Origin: Mycobacterium paraffinicum
Lineage (GTDB): Bacteria > Actinomycetota > Actinomycetes > Mycobacteriales > Mycobacteriaceae
DNA: 64,000 bases
Direction: 5' to 3'
Assembly: GCF_001907675.1 (NCBI RefSeq)
Contig: NZ_MPNT01000003.1
Location: 62,001-126,000, forward strand
The notes under the pieces are model-generated. The model was given only the letters and a program-made list of their open reading frames with translations, was not told the origin of the DNA and made no database searches. Below, one piece after another: positions 46,959 to 55,865 of the stretch; the stretch's first letter is position 1; the number at the start of each line of letters is the position of its first letter. The translations under genes were made by a program, and so were the position numbers.

Positions 46959-49124
46959 CTACAGCATGCAGGACACGCAGCCCTCGACCTCGGTTCCCTC
47001 CAAAGCCATCTGCCGCAGCCGGATGTAGTAGAGGGTCTTGATCCCCTTGCGCCAGGCGTAGATCTGCGCCTTGTTGACGTCGCGGGTGGTGGCGGTGTCC
47101 TTGAAGAACAGCGTCAGGCTCAGTCCCTGGTCGACGTGCTGGGTGGCGGCGGCGTAGGTGTCGATGACCTTCTCGTAGCCGATCTCGTAGGCGTCCTGGA
47201 AGTACTCCAGGTTGTCGTTGGTCATGTAGGGCGCCGGGTAGTAGACGCGGCCGATCTTGCCTTCCTTGCGGATCTCGACCTTGCTGGCGATCGGGTGGAT
47301 CGAGCTGGTCGAGTGGTTGATGTAGGAGATCGACCCCGTCGGCGGGACGGCCTGCAGGTTCTGGTTGTAGATGCCGTGCGCCTGCACCGACTCCTTCAGC
47401 CGCTTCCAGTCATCCTGGGTGGGGATCCGGATCTCCGCGTCGGCGAACAGCTGACGCACCCTGTCGGTCTGCGGCTCCCACACCTGCTCGGTGTACTTGT
47501 CGAAGAACTCCCCCGAGGCGTACTTCGACCGCTCGAAACCGCCGAACGCCCGACCCCGTTCGATCGCGATGCGGTTCGACGCGCGCAGCGCGTGGTAGAG
47601 CACCGTGTAGAAGTAGATGTTGGTGAAGTCGATGCCTTCTTCGGAGCCGTAGAAGATGCGCTCCCTGGCCAGGTAGCCGTGCAGGTTCATCTGCCCCAGC
47701 CCGATCGCGTGAGACTCGTTGTTGCCCTGCTCGATTGAGGGCACCGACGTGATGTGCGTCTGGTCGCTCACCGCGGTCAGCGCGCGGATCGCCACCTCGA
47801 TCGTCTGCGCGAAGTCCGGCGAATCCATCGCCTTGGCGATGTTCAGCGAACCGAGGTTGCACGAGATGTCCTTGCCCACCTTGGAATACGACAGATCGTC
47901 ATTGAACTCCGACGGCGTGGACACCTGCAGGATCTCCGAGCACAGGTTCGAGTGCGTGATCTTGCCCTCGATGGGGTTGGCCCGGTTCACCGTGTCCTCG
48001 AACATGATGTAGGGGTATCCGGATTCGAACTGCAGCTCGGCCAGCGTCTGGAAGAACTCCCGCGCCTTGATCTTCGTCTTGCGGATGCGCGCGTCGTCGA
48101 CCATCTCGTAGTACTTCTCGGTCACCGAGATGTCGGCGAACGGCACGCCGTAGACCCGCTCGACGTCGTACGGCGAGAACAGGTACATGTCCTCGTTCTT
48201 CTTGGCCAGCTCGAAGGTGATGTCGGGGATCACCACGCCGAGGCTCAGCGTCTTGATCCGGATCTTCTCGTCGGCGTTCTCCCGCTTGGTGTCCAGGAAG
48301 CGGTAGATGTCAGGGTGATGCGCGTGCAGGTACACCGCACCAGCGCCCTGGCGCGCACCCAGCTGGTTGGCGTAGGAGAACGAGTCCTCGAGCAGCTTCA
48401 TGATCGGGATGACGCCCGACGACTGGTTCTCGATGTTCTTGATCGGCGCGCCGTGCTCACGAATGTTGGTCAGCAGCAACGCAACCCCGCCGCCGCGCTT
48501 CGACAGCTGCAGCGCGGAGTTGATCGACCGCCCGATCGACTCCATGTTGTCCTCGATGCGCAGCAGAAAGCAGCTCACCGGTTCGCCGCGCTGCTTCTTG
48601 CCCGAGTTCAAAAACGTCGGGGTGGCCGGCTGGAACCGCCCGTCGATGATCTCGTCGACCAGCTTCTCGGCCAGCCCGGTGTCGCCGGCCGCCAGCGTCA
48701 GCGCGACCATGACCACCCGGTCCTCGAAGCGCTCCAGGTAGCGCTTCCCGTCGAACGTCTTCAGCGTGTAGGAGGTGTAGTACTTGAACGCGCCCAGAAA
48801 CGTCGGGAACCGGAACTTCTTGGCGTAGGCGCGGTCGAGCAGGGTCTTGACGAAGTTGCGCGAGTACTGGTCGAGAACCTCACGCTCGTAATAGTTCTCG
48901 CGAATCAGGTAGTCGAGCTTCTCGTCCTGATTGTGGAAGAAGACGGTGTTCTGGTTGACGTGCTGCAGGAAGTATTCGCGCGCCGCCAACACGTCCTTGT
49001 CGAACTGAATCTTGCCGTCCGCGTCGTACAGATTCAGCATGGCGTTCAGCGCGTGGTAGTCCGTCTCACCGGGCAGCGCGTGCGCGCCGGACGTTACAGG
49101 CTCTGCAGTGACGGTTGGTGGCAC
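46959..49124 (-). CDS. nrdE: Ribonucleotide reductase class Ib alpha subunit
   Basis: Catalytic (R1E) subunit of 721 aa reducing ribonucleoside diphosphates. Conserved segments include [35 protein letters not shown] and [16 protein letters not shown]. The C-terminal redox pair is CVSC in [13 protein letters not shown] 49124 with GGAAGGA upstream is chosen; the open frame to 49223 runs into nrdI. It overlaps nrdI by 31 bp in the operon nrdH-nrdI-nrdE (Rv3053c-Rv3051c order). Confidence 0.96.
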   Translation of the reverse strand: MPPTVTAEPVTSGAHALPGETDYHALNAMLNLYDADGKIQFDKDVLAAREYFLQHVNQNTVFFHNQDEKLDYLIRENYYEREVLDQYSRNFVKTLLDRAYAKKFRFPTFLGAFKYYTSYTLKTFDGKRYLERFEDRVVMVALTLAAGDTGLAEKLVDEIIDGRFQPATPTFLNSGKKQRGEPVSCFLLRIEDNMESIGRSINSALQLSKRGGGVALLLTNIREHGAPIKNIENQSSGVIPIMKLLEDSFSYANQLGARQGAGAVYLHAHHPDIYRFLDTKRENADEKIRIKTLSLGVVIPDITFELAKKNEDMYLFSPYDVERVYGVPFADISVTEKYYEMVDDARIRKTKIKAREFFQTLAELQFESGYPYIMFEDTVNRANPIEGKITHSNLCSEILQVSTPSEFNDDLSYSKVGKDISCNLGSLNIAKAMDSPDFAQTIEVAIRALTAVSDQTHITSVPSIEQGNNESHAIGLGQMNLHGYLARERIFYGSEEGIDFTNIYFYTVLYHALRASNRIAIERGRAFGGFERSKYASGEFFDKYTEQVWEPQTDRVRQLFADAEIRIPTQDDWKRLKESVQAHGIYNQNLQAVPPTGSISYINHSTSSIHPIASKVEIRKEGKIGRVYYPAPYMTNDNLEYFQDAYEIGYEKVIDTYAAATQHVDQGLSLTLFFKDTATTRDVNKAQIYAWRKGIKTLYYIRLRQMALEGTEVEGCVSCML

Positions 49125-49546
49125 GTCTGTTCCTTCCAGAATTCTTCCAAGCCCGCGCGGACGGCTTCCACGTCGTCGGGGGTTCCCATCAGTTCGAAGC
49201 GGTAGAGGTACGGAACGCCGCATTTGCGTGCGATCACGTTGCCCGCATAAGCGAATTCAGCACCGAAGTTGTTGTTGCCCGCGGCGATGACACCGCGGAT
49301 CAACGACCGGTTCTGCTCGTTGTTCAAAAATGCGATGACCTGCTTGGGCACATAGCCGCCGGCATTGAGGTCCGGGGTGGCCCGGCCGCCGCCGTATGTG
49401 GGCAGTATCAGCACGTACGGCTCGTCGACCTCGATGCGCCCGTGCAGCGGTATCCGCGTGGCGGGAACACCCAGCTTCTCCACGAAGCGATGGGTGTTCT
49501 CCGACACGGAGGAGAAATACACCAGGTTGCGCTGCGTGCTATCCAT
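49094..49546 (-). CDS. nrdI: Ribonucleotide reductase flavodoxin NrdI
   Basis: Flavodoxin-like FMN protein of 150 aa that helps assemble the manganese-tyrosyl radical cofactor of NrdF. It begins [20 protein letters not shown], the phosphate-binding loop, and contains LPTYGGG and [18 protein letters not shown], the family signature around the flavin. It sits between nrdH and nrdE with a 31-bp overlap into nrdE. Confidence 0.96.
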   Translation of the reverse strand: MDSTQRNLVYFSSVSENTHRFVEKLGVPATRIPLHGRIEVDEPYVLILPTYGGGRATPDLNAGGYVPKQVIAFLNNEQNRSLIRGVIAAGNNNFGAEFAYAGNVIARKCGVPYLYRFELMGTPDDVEAVRAGLEEFWKEQTCHQPSLQSL

Positions 49547-49589
49547 GGCACCGCAACCTCCTTCTTCCCTAACGTCCGTCGCTAATTGC

Positions 49590-49829
49590 TCAGGCGCTGA
49601 GCGCCGATTCCGCGAGCGCCTTGATGCGGTCCGGCCGGAAGCCCGACCAGTGGTCGTTGCCCGCCACCACCACGGGGGCCTGCAAGTAACCCAGCGCCAT
49701 CACGTAGTCGCGCGCCTCGTTGTCGAGCGTGATGTCGACCTTCTCGTAGCCGACGCCCTGCTTGTCCAGGGCCTTGAACGTGGCGCTGCACTGCACGCAT
49801 GCCGGCTTGGTGTACACGGTGATGCTCAT
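49590..49829 (-). CDS. nrdH: Glutaredoxin-like NrdH-redoxin
   Basis: Redoxin of 79 aa that reduces the NrdE disulfide. The active site is CVQC (residues 11-14 of [20 protein letters not shown]), and the tail [16 protein letters not shown] is the thioredoxin-reductase-facing motif of NrdH proteins. The start at 49829 has GGAG upstream in the leader. It is the first gene of the nrdHIE operon. Confidence 0.95.
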   Translation of the reverse strand: MSITVYTKPACVQCSATFKALDKQGVGYEKVDITLDNEARDYVMALGYLQAPVVVAGNDHWSGFRPDRIKALAESALSA

Positions 49830-50043
49830 GGAAGCCGCTCCTTTGCGGAAGGTGGGACTTATAACGGACTGGCAACTACTCGGGTACTTCAACAAACGCT
49901 GTCTTCGCTGTGTTTCAGCGGCCCGTCAAGCCCCCGCGTTCCCGTCCTGCGGCCGTCGGGGTCGAATGACCTGGTAAGCCGATTTCGGGTGGTGAACCAG
50001 GGCCCGGTCGGCCTGGTGTACCTGGGATCTGCCGGTGCTCGAA

Positions 50044-50091
50044 ACACTACACCTAGTGGCTGACAAGATGTCGAGATACAACATGTTCGGA
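50044..50091. promoter_or_regulatory. Pair of NrdR-like boxes upstream of nrdH
   Basis: Box 1 at 50044-50059 (ACACTACACCTAGTGG, arms CACTA/TAGTG) and a weaker box 2 centred on ACATGT at 50081-50086, with centres 32 bp apart. Box 1 shares AAACACTAC-CCT-G with the nrdF2 upstream box in the same orientation relative to the gene. This geometry matches NrdR operators. Confidence 0.6.
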
Positions 50092-50268
50092 ATAACAATT
50101 CTGAAATTCGCTGGTCGTAAGGCCTCTGAGGCGGACACGCCCGGCGTGTCGCAGGTCACAATCCTCGTCAAAGTCGTACATGCGAATCGTTGTATCACCG
50201 GCCACCGACAAGTCCCGTCGACGCGCTTCGATGCCGCCGCGGACCGGGCCGCCCATGCCGCCGCTAGC

Positions 50269-50296
50269 AAAGCCGCCAGCGCGGGCTGGCGGCTTT
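50269..50296 (-). terminator. Stem-loop terminator after the FMN reductase gene
   Basis: Perfect 12-bp stem AAAGCCGCCAGC / GCTGGCGGCTTT with loop GCGG, located about 60 bp beyond the stop of the FMN reductase gene on its transcribed side. Confidence 0.75.
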
Positions 50297-50357
50297 GGCT
50301 ATTCGGTTGTGACAACCTCGCTGGTCGCCAGGCGATCGGCTTGTTGACTTCTGCCAA

Positions 50358-50918
50358 TCAGGCGACTTCGGCGGCGAGCTTCCCGAGGGCGTCGCGCACG
50401 TTGCCCGACAGCTCGCCGTGCTCCGCGGGGGCCTTGCCCTCGAGGGTTTTGAACGGCACCGAGAGCTTGATCGACTCGACCACCCTGGCGCCGGCGATCC
50501 CGAACGACTTCCGGGTGTCCTCGTGCGCCCACACCCCGCCGTACTGGCCGAACGATCCCCCGATGACCGCCAGCGGCTTACCCTTCAGCGCGCCGTCGCC
50601 GAACGGGCGCGACAGCCAGTCGACGGCGTTCTTGATGACAGCCGGATAGCTGCCGTTGTATTCCGGCGTGACCACCAGGGCGGCGTCGGCGTCGGCCGCC
50701 GCGGATCGTAGCGCGGCCACCGGGGCCAGCGGCGGAGCGTCGGTGTTCATCGCGTCGTCGATCTCCTCGTTGTAGAACGGGAGGTCCGCCAGTCCCTCGA
50801 ACACCGTCACGGTGACGCCGTCGGGGGCGATGTCGGCCGCCAGTTCGGCGATCTGACGATTGATCGACGCCGCGCGCAGGCTCCCCACTAACGCCAAGAC
50901 CTTGATGTTGTCTGCCAC
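50358..50918 (-). CDS. NADPH-dependent FMN reductase (Rv3054c-like)
   Basis: Flavodoxin-fold reductase of 186 aa with the flavin loop LALVGSLRAASINRQIAELAAD and the family motif VVTPEYNGSYPAVIKNAVDWLSRP. The PLAVIGGSFGQYGG segment is also typical of NADPH-dependent quinone/FMN reductases (chromate reductase group). It is divergent from a tetR gene, with a strong palindrome between them, so it is likely regulated by it. Probable role: two-electron quinone or azo reduction. Confidence 0.92.
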   Translation of the reverse strand: MADNIKVLALVGSLRAASINRQIAELAADIAPDGVTVTVFEGLADLPFYNEEIDDAMNTDAPPLAPVAALRSAAADADAALVVTPEYNGSYPAVIKNAVDWLSRPFGDGALKGKPLAVIGGSFGQYGGVWAHEDTRKSFGIAGARVVESIKLSVPFKTLEGKAPAEHGELSGNVRDALGKLAAEVA

Positions 50919-50961
50919 CGTTCCCGTTTCCCTTCAGTCGTTGGTATCCATCCTCGCACAC

Positions 50962-50985
50962 ACAACCGGACTTCAGTCCGGTTGT
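50962..50985. promoter_or_regulatory. TetR operator between FMN reductase and tetR
   Basis: Perfect 24-bp palindrome with 11-bp arms ACAACCGGACT and AGTCCGGTTGT and central TC. It lies 44 bp from the reductase start and just upstream of TAAAGT (50999-51004), a -10 element six bases before the tetR ATG, so it would cover the -35 region of a leaderless promoter. Confidence 0.85.
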
Positions 50986-51010
50986 ATTCCCGCCGGGTTA
51001 AAGTACAGGG

Positions 51011-51625
51011 ATGACCAGTGTCGAGCGGTCGAGCGAACTGCCCGTCTACCCACTCCAGGCGGCCCAGCCGGAGCGAGGCGACGCGGCGCGCAACCGCGCC
51101 CTGCTGTTGGACGCGGCCCGCAGCCTGATCGCCGAGCGCGGCGCGGACACGGTCACCATGGACGACGTCGCGGCCGCCGCCGGCGTCGGCAAGGGCACGC
51201 TGTTCCGTCGGTTCGGCAGCCGCGCCGGCCTGATGATGGTGCTGCTCGACGAGGACGAGCGAGCCAGCCAGCAGGCCTTCCTGTTCGGCCCGCCTCCCCT
51301 GGGTCCCGACGCCCCGCCGATCGACCGGCTGGTGGCATTCGGCCGGGCACGCATCTGTTTCGCCCACGCCCATCGCGAACTGCTGTCAGAGGCCCACCGC
51401 GATCCGCAGACTCGCTACAGCGCGCCCGTCCTGGTGCACCACACCCACATTCGGGTGTTGCTCCAGGCGGCGCACACCACCGGCGACCTCGACGCTCAAA
51501 CCGATGCCTTGCTGGCCCTCCTGCACGTGAACTACGTCGAGCACCAGCTCAACGAACGCGGTCACACCCTGCAGACGTTGGGTGACGCATGGGAAAGCTT
51601 GGCGCGCAAGCTTTGTGGGCGATAG
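51011..51625 (+). CDS. TetR-family regulator (Rv3055-like)
   Basis: TetR regulator of 204 aa with HTH ADTVTMDDVAAAAGVGKGTLFRRFGSRAGLM and a helical ligand domain ending with NYVEHQLNERGHTLQTLGDAW. The ATG at 51011 is preceded by TAAAGT at leaderless spacing. It is syntenic with Rv3055 and most likely represses itself and the divergent FMN reductase through the palindrome at 50962. DinP follows after only four bases. Confidence 0.88.
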   Translation: MTSVERSSELPVYPLQAAQPERGDAARNRALLLDAARSLIAERGADTVTMDDVAAAAGVGKGTLFRRFGSRAGLMMVLLDEDERASQQAFLFGPPPLGPDAPPIDRLVAFGRARICFAHAHRELLSEAHRDPQTRYSAPVLVHHTHIRVLLQAAHTTGDLDAQTDALLALLHVNYVEHQLNERGHTLQTLGDAWESLARKLCGR

Positions 51626-51629
51626 CGCA

Positions 51630-52673
51630 ATGACCTCGCCGGCACCGCTCTGGGTCCTGCACGTCGACCTCGATCAGTTCCTGGCGTCGGTCGAGTTGCG
51701 CCGCCATCCCGAGTTGGTCGGCCGACCGGTCATCGTCGGCGGCAGCGGCGACCCGGCCGAACCGCGCAAGGTGGTCACCTGTGCCTCCTACGAGGCCAGG
51801 GAATTCGGCGTCCGCGCCGGCATGCCGTTGCGGGCCGCGGCGCGCCGCTGCCCCGACGCGACGTTCCTGCCGTCGGATGCGGCCGCGTACGACGCGGCCT
51901 CCGAAGAGGTGATGGGGTTGCTACGCGACCTGGGACACCCGGTCGAGGTGTGGGGTTGGGACGAGGCGTACCTCGGGGTCGCCGGGGCCGACCCGTCCGA
52001 GGTGGCCGAAGAGATCCGGACCGTCATCTCGTCGGAAACCGGGCTGTCCTGTTCGGTCGGGATCAGCGACAACAAACAGCGCGCCAAGGTCGCGACCGGC
52101 TTCGCCAAACCGGCGGGCATCTTCACGCTCACCGACTCGAACTGGATGACCCTGATGGCGGACCGTCCGGTCGACGCGCTGTGGGGCGTGGGCCCCAAGA
52201 CGGCGAAAAAGCTTGCAGCGCTGGGGATAACGACCGTGTGGGAGCTCGCGCACAGCGATGCCGAGCTGCTGACGTCCGCGTTCGGCCCGCGCACCGGCCT
52301 GTGGCTGCTCCTGTTGGCCAAGGGCGGCGGTGACGCCGGCGTCAGCGCCGAGCCGTGGGTCCCCCGCTCGCGCAGCCATGTCGTCACCTTCCCGCGCGAC
52401 CTCACCGACCGCGCCGAAATGAACTCGGCCGTAACGCAATTGGCGGAACAGGCGTTGGCGGACGTGCTGGCGTCGGGCCGCATCGTGACCCGGGTCGCGG
52501 TCACCGTGCGAACCTCGACGTTCTACACCCGCACCAAGATCCGCAAGCTCGATGCTCCCACCACCGAGCGCCACGCCATCGTCGCCGCCGCGCTGCGGGT
52601 CCTGGACCTATTCGAGTTCGACCGCCCGGTCCGGCTGCTCGGGGTGCGCCTCGAACTGGCCATGCCGGACTAG
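51630..52673 (+). CDS. dinP: Y-family DNA polymerase IV-like protein
   Basis: Y-family polymerase of 347 aa, syntenic with dinP (Rv3056, the DinB2 type). It has WVLHVDLDQFLASVELRRHPEL with the first catalytic Asp, YEAREFGVRAGMPLRAA and the Asp-Glu pair in VEVWGWDEAYLGVAG. A helix-hairpin-helix (LWGVGPKTAKKLAALGITTVWEL) precedes the little-finger domain. The start at 51630 (MTSPAP) abuts the tetR stop. No LexA box is visible, and the gene appears co-transcribed with tetR. Confidence 0.93.
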   Translation: MTSPAPLWVLHVDLDQFLASVELRRHPELVGRPVIVGGSGDPAEPRKVVTCASYEAREFGVRAGMPLRAAARRCPDATFLPSDAAAYDAASEEVMGLLRDLGHPVEVWGWDEAYLGVAGADPSEVAEEIRTVISSETGLSCSVGISDNKQRAKVATGFAKPAGIFTLTDSNWMTLMADRPVDALWGVGPKTAKKLAALGITTVWELAHSDAELLTSAFGPRTGLWLLLLAKGGGDAGVSAEPWVPRSRSHVVTFPRDLTDRAEMNSAVTQLAEQALADVLASGRIVTRVAVTVRTSTFYTRTKIRKLDAPTTERHAIVAAALRVLDLFEFDRPVRLLGVRLELAMPD

Positions 52674-53531
52674 CGATGCCGGGGCGGGCCGCAGCGCCCG
52701 GGTGAACACCACGTTGACCTGACGCATCGCCACGCTGTAGGGCCACCAGGCCAGCCGCTTGAACGCGTACAGCGCCCGGATGTCAGCCGACGTGTAGATG
52801 AGGTAGCGGTTCTTGGCCACCCCGGCCAGGATCTTTTGGGCGGCCTTCTCCGGCGACACCGCGTGCCCGCTGAAGCGGTTCACCCAGCGCGCGACCTTGG
52901 GGTCTGCGCGGTCCACGCCGGCGATCTCGACGGTCTGGACCAGCGGGGTGTTGACCGCACCCGGCACCACGACCGACACCCCGATGCGGTGCCGGGCCAG
53001 GTCGAAGCGCAGCACCTCAGAGAGGCCGCGCAGCCCGTATTTGCTTGCGCTGTAAGCCGCATGCCACGGCAACGCGACCAAACCGGCCGCCGACGACACG
53101 TTGACCAGGTGCCCGCCGTTGCGGGCCGCCACCATCGGCGGCACGAACGTCTCGATGACGTGGATCGGACCCATCAGGTTGATCGCGATCATCTTGCTCC
53201 ACTGGTCGTGGGTCAGCCGGTCGACGGTGCCCCAGGCGGACACTCCGGCGACGTTGAGCACGACGTCCATGCTCGGGTGGTCGCGATGGATGTCGGTGGC
53301 GAACGCCGCCACCTCGTCGTAGTTCGCGATGTCGAGGGCCCGGTGCGCGGGCACTTCTGCGCCCAGGGCGCGGGCGTCGGCCACGGTCAGCTCGAGCCCG
53401 TCGCGGTCCCGGTCGGTCAGATAGAGCTCGGCGCCGTCTGCGGCCAGCCGCAACGCGGTGGCACGGCCGATGCCGCTGGCCGCCCCCGTGACCAGACACC
53501 GTTTGCCTGCGAAGTACCCCTGCTGCCCCAT
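52608..53531 (-). CDS. Short-chain dehydrogenase/reductase (Rv3057c-like)
   Basis: Classical SDR of 307 aa: TGAASGIGRATALRLAADG nucleotide loop, NVAGVSAWG, catalytic NVSSAAGLVALPWHAAYSASKYGL. The C-terminal region has hydrophobic, basic segments (ALYAFKRLAWWPYSVAMRQV) suggesting membrane association. It is 27 bp downstream of the tetR on the same strand. The last 66 bp overlap the 3' end of dinP antisense; the tail (HGQFEAHPEQPDRAVELE) may be an extension past the ancestral stop. Confidence 0.9.
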   Translation of the reverse strand: MGQQGYFAGKRCLVTGAASGIGRATALRLAADGAELYLTDRDRDGLELTVADARALGAEVPAHRALDIANYDEVAAFATDIHRDHPSMDVVLNVAGVSAWGTVDRLTHDQWSKMIAINLMGPIHVIETFVPPMVAARNGGHLVNVSSAAGLVALPWHAAYSASKYGLRGLSEVLRFDLARHRIGVSVVVPGAVNTPLVQTVEIAGVDRADPKVARWVNRFSGHAVSPEKAAQKILAGVAKNRYLIYTSADIRALYAFKRLAWWPYSVAMRQVNVVFTRALRPAPASLVRHGQFEAHPEQPDRAVELE

Positions 53532-53558
53532 TGCCGTGACGATACCGGCGGTAGCGCC

Positions 53559-54194
53559 TTACGGACGCCCGCCCCAGAGCGCGTGCAGCCACAACCGCTC
53601 AAGGACGCGCACGCGGCGGTCGAGATCGTTGTCGCGGCCGGCCAGGATGGGATCGCCGGTCAGCATCAGGGCGGTGGTCCCGGCCAGGGTGCGGATCAGG
53701 GTGGGCAGGTCGTCGCTGATCGGGTGGGCGGTCCCGGCCTTCATCTCGGCCTCCACGATCGCGACGATCTGGCCCAGCACCACTTCGAATTGCCGATCCA
53801 TCAGGTTGCGGATCTCGACGTCGGTGTTGCGCGCCTCGTTGCAGGCGGTCATCAGCGGGTCGTTGTGCGCGTAGACGGCCGCGGCGCTGCCGACCATGCG
53901 TTTGGCGAACTGCTCAGGGGACTCCCCCGGCTCCCGCGGGGCGAAATCGTGGGTGAGCTGTTCGAGTTCCTCGGCGGCCTCGGCCATCAAGTGGGCGAGA
54001 ACGGCGTACTTGGAATCGAAATAGAAGTAGAAGCCGGACCGGGCAACCCCCGCCCGCACGCTGATGGTGCTGACCGACAGCTCCGCGAATGGCTTCTCCT
54101 GCAGCAGTTCCCGCACCGCCTGAAGGATCGCCTGGCGCTGTTTGTCGCCGCGCCGTTGCCCGCCCGGTTCCGGGGTGGCGGGGTGGCTGCTCAT
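53559..54194 (-). CDS. TetR-family regulator (Rv3058c-like)
   Basis: TetR regulator of about 211 aa with HTH ELSVSTISVRAGVARSGFYFYFDSKYAVL and an EthR-like C-terminal ligand domain. It is syntenic with Rv3058c, divergent from cyp136 and upstream of the SDR. The start at 54194 (MSSHPATPEP) is preferred to 54212. Two TGAC-GC-GTCA dyads in the intergenic region are its likely binding sites, controlling cyp136 and its own operon. Confidence 0.88.
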   Translation of the reverse strand: MSSHPATPEPGGQRRGDKQRQAILQAVRELLQEKPFAELSVSTISVRAGVARSGFYFYFDSKYAVLAHLMAEAAEELEQLTHDFAPREPGESPEQFAKRMVGSAAAVYAHNDPLMTACNEARNTDVEIRNLMDRQFEVVLGQIVAIVEAEMKAGTAHPISDDLPTLIRTLAGTTALMLTGDPILAGRDNDLDRRVRVLERLWLHALWGGRP

Positions 54195-54227
54195 TCCCCG
54201 ACCTTGCACCACGCCGGCAAAAAAGCA

Positions 54228-54282
54228 AACTTGACAGCCGTCAAGTTTTTCCCGAAGGTTATAAGACAGTGACGGCTGTCAC
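54228..54282. promoter_or_regulatory. Two TetR operators upstream of cyp136
   Basis: Site A at 54228-54247 has arms AACTTGAC and GTCAAGTT around AGCC. Site B at 54269-54282 is GTGACGGCTGTCAC. Both share the core TGAC-R-GC-Y-GTCA, centres about 38 bp apart. TTGACA within site A is a possible -35 element. Confidence 0.75.
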
Positions 54283-54310
54283 CTCGGAGGGAACGCGCAA
54301 AGGAGCGTCT

Positions 54311-55789
54311 ATGACCGCCACCATCAGCACCCCGCAATACCTGCTTGACCAGGCGAGGCGCCGGTTCACACCGACGCTGAACACGATCCCGGGGATGGGT
54401 GCGGTCGAGAAGCGCCTGCTCGCCCACGACTTCGAAACCAAGGTGCTGGCCGAACCGCCCGCCGGCAGCAACCTCAAGCCCGTGGTCGGCGATGCCGGTC
54501 TTCCGATCCTTGGCCACATCATCGAGATGTTCCGCGGCGGCCCGGACTATGCGCTGCACCTCTATCGCACCCGCGGCCCCCTGCACTACCTCGACTCGCC
54601 GATCATGCCGGCGGTCACCGCGCTCGGCCCGGACGCCACCCAGGCCGTGTTCTCGAACAAGAACAAGGACTTCTCCCAGAAGGGCTGGCACCCGGTGATC
54701 GGCCCGTTCTTCAACCGCGGCCTGATGATGCTGGACTTCGACGAGCACATGTACCACCGGCGCATCATGCAGGAGGCCTTCACCCGCAGCCGGCTGACCG
54801 GTTACGTCGAGCACATCGACCGGGTGGCGAGCGACATCGTCGCCAACTGGCCGACCAACGACGCCCGCTTCCTGTTCCACCCGGCGATGAAGGAACTCAC
54901 CCTGGACATCGCCTCGCTGGTGTTCATGGGGCACGAGCCGGGCACCGACCACGAGCTGGTCACGAACGTCAACCAGGCGTTCACGATCACGACCCGCGCG
55001 GGCGGCGCGATCATCCGGCAGCCCATTCCGCCCTTCAAGTGGTGGCGCGGCCTGAAGGCCCGCAAGCTGCTCGAGGACTACTTCATCGAGCGGGTGCGGG
55101 AACGCCGCCACGCGACCGGGACCGACATGCTCACCGTGCTCTGCCACACCGAAGACGACGACGGCAACAGCTTCACCGACTCCGACATCGTCAACCACAT
55201 GATCTTCCTGATGATGGCCGCCCACGACACGTCCACGTCGACGACCACCACGATGGTCTACAACATGGCCGCCAACCCGGAGTGGCAGGAGCGGGCGCGT
55301 GAGGAATCGGCCCGGCTCGGCGACGGCCCGCTGGACATCGAGGCGCTGGAGAAGCTGGAAACGCTCGACCTGATCATGAACGAGTCGCTGCGCATGGTCA
55401 CGCCGCTGCCGTTCAACATGCGCCAGGCCGTTCGCGACACCGAGCTACTTGGCCACTACATCCCGGCCGGTACCAACATCACCATCTGGCCCGGCATGAA
55501 CCACCGGCTTCCCGAATTGTGGACGGACCCGGACAAATTCGACCCCGAGCGCTTTGCCGAGCCCCGCTCCGAGCACAAGAAGCACCGATACGCCTTCGCG
55601 CCGTTCGGCGGCGGGGCCCACAAGTGCATCGGCATGGTGTTCGGTCAGCTGGAGGTCAAGACCGTCGTGCACCGGTTGCTGCGCCGCTACCGGCTGGAGC
55701 TGACCCGGCCGGGCTATCGGCCGCATTGGGACTACGGGGGCATGCCCATTCCGATGGACGGCATGCCGATCGTGCTGCGCCGGCTGTGA
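54311..55789 (+). CDS. cyp136: Cytochrome P450 CYP136
   Basis: Haem monooxygenase of 492 aa. The oxygen-binding I-helix reads MMAAHDTSTSTTT, the K-helix ExxR is ESLR, and the haem-ligand loop is FAPFGGGAHKCIGMVFGQLE (Cys in HKCIG). It is syntenic with cyp136 (Rv3059) and resembles CYP51/sterol-like P450s in overall layout. The ATG 54311 follows AAAGGAG. The gene lies downstream of two TetR dyads, so it is probably inducible. The natural substrate is unknown. Confidence 0.95.
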   Translation: MTATISTPQYLLDQARRRFTPTLNTIPGMGAVEKRLLAHDFETKVLAEPPAGSNLKPVVGDAGLPILGHIIEMFRGGPDYALHLYRTRGPLHYLDSPIMPAVTALGPDATQAVFSNKNKDFSQKGWHPVIGPFFNRGLMMLDFDEHMYHRRIMQEAFTRSRLTGYVEHIDRVASDIVANWPTNDARFLFHPAMKELTLDIASLVFMGHEPGTDHELVTNVNQAFTITTRAGGAIIRQPIPPFKWWRGLKARKLLEDYFIERVRERRHATGTDMLTVLCHTEDDDGNSFTDSDIVNHMIFLMMAAHDTSTSTTTTMVYNMAANPEWQERAREESARLGDGPLDIEALEKLETLDLIMNESLRMVTPLPFNMRQAVRDTELLGHYIPAGTNITIWPGMNHRLPELWTDPDKFDPERFAEPRSEHKKHRYAFAPFGGGAHKCIGMVFGQLEVKTVVHRLLRRYRLELTRPGYRPHWDYGGMPIPMDGMPIVLRRL

Positions 55790-55796
55790 TCCATCG

Positions 55797-55854
55797 CGAG
55801 CAGACGCAAAATCGCGCCTTGCGCCTGCCAGACTTGCGATTTTGCGTCTGCTCG
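55797..55854. terminator. Large inverted repeat / bidirectional terminator
   Basis: Perfect 19-bp arms, CGAGCAGACGCAAAATCGC at 55797-55815 and its complement at 55836-55854, with a 20-nt loop, between the convergent cyp136 and LeuA-domain genes. The AAAA/TTTT tracts inside the arms give a strong hairpin. Its size and perfection also suggest a dispersed palindromic element. Confidence 0.8.
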
Positions 55855-55865
55855 GCCAACTCGAA

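Larger units (their letters stand above)
49830..50357. promoter_or_regulatory. nrdHIE upstream region
   Basis: About 530 bp without a supported gene. It holds the paired NrdR-like boxes (50044-50091) and, toward the far end, a stem-loop terminator (50269-50296). If the boxes mark the promoter, the nrdH transcript carries a leader of roughly 200 nt. Open frames here have no domain. Confidence 0.55.
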
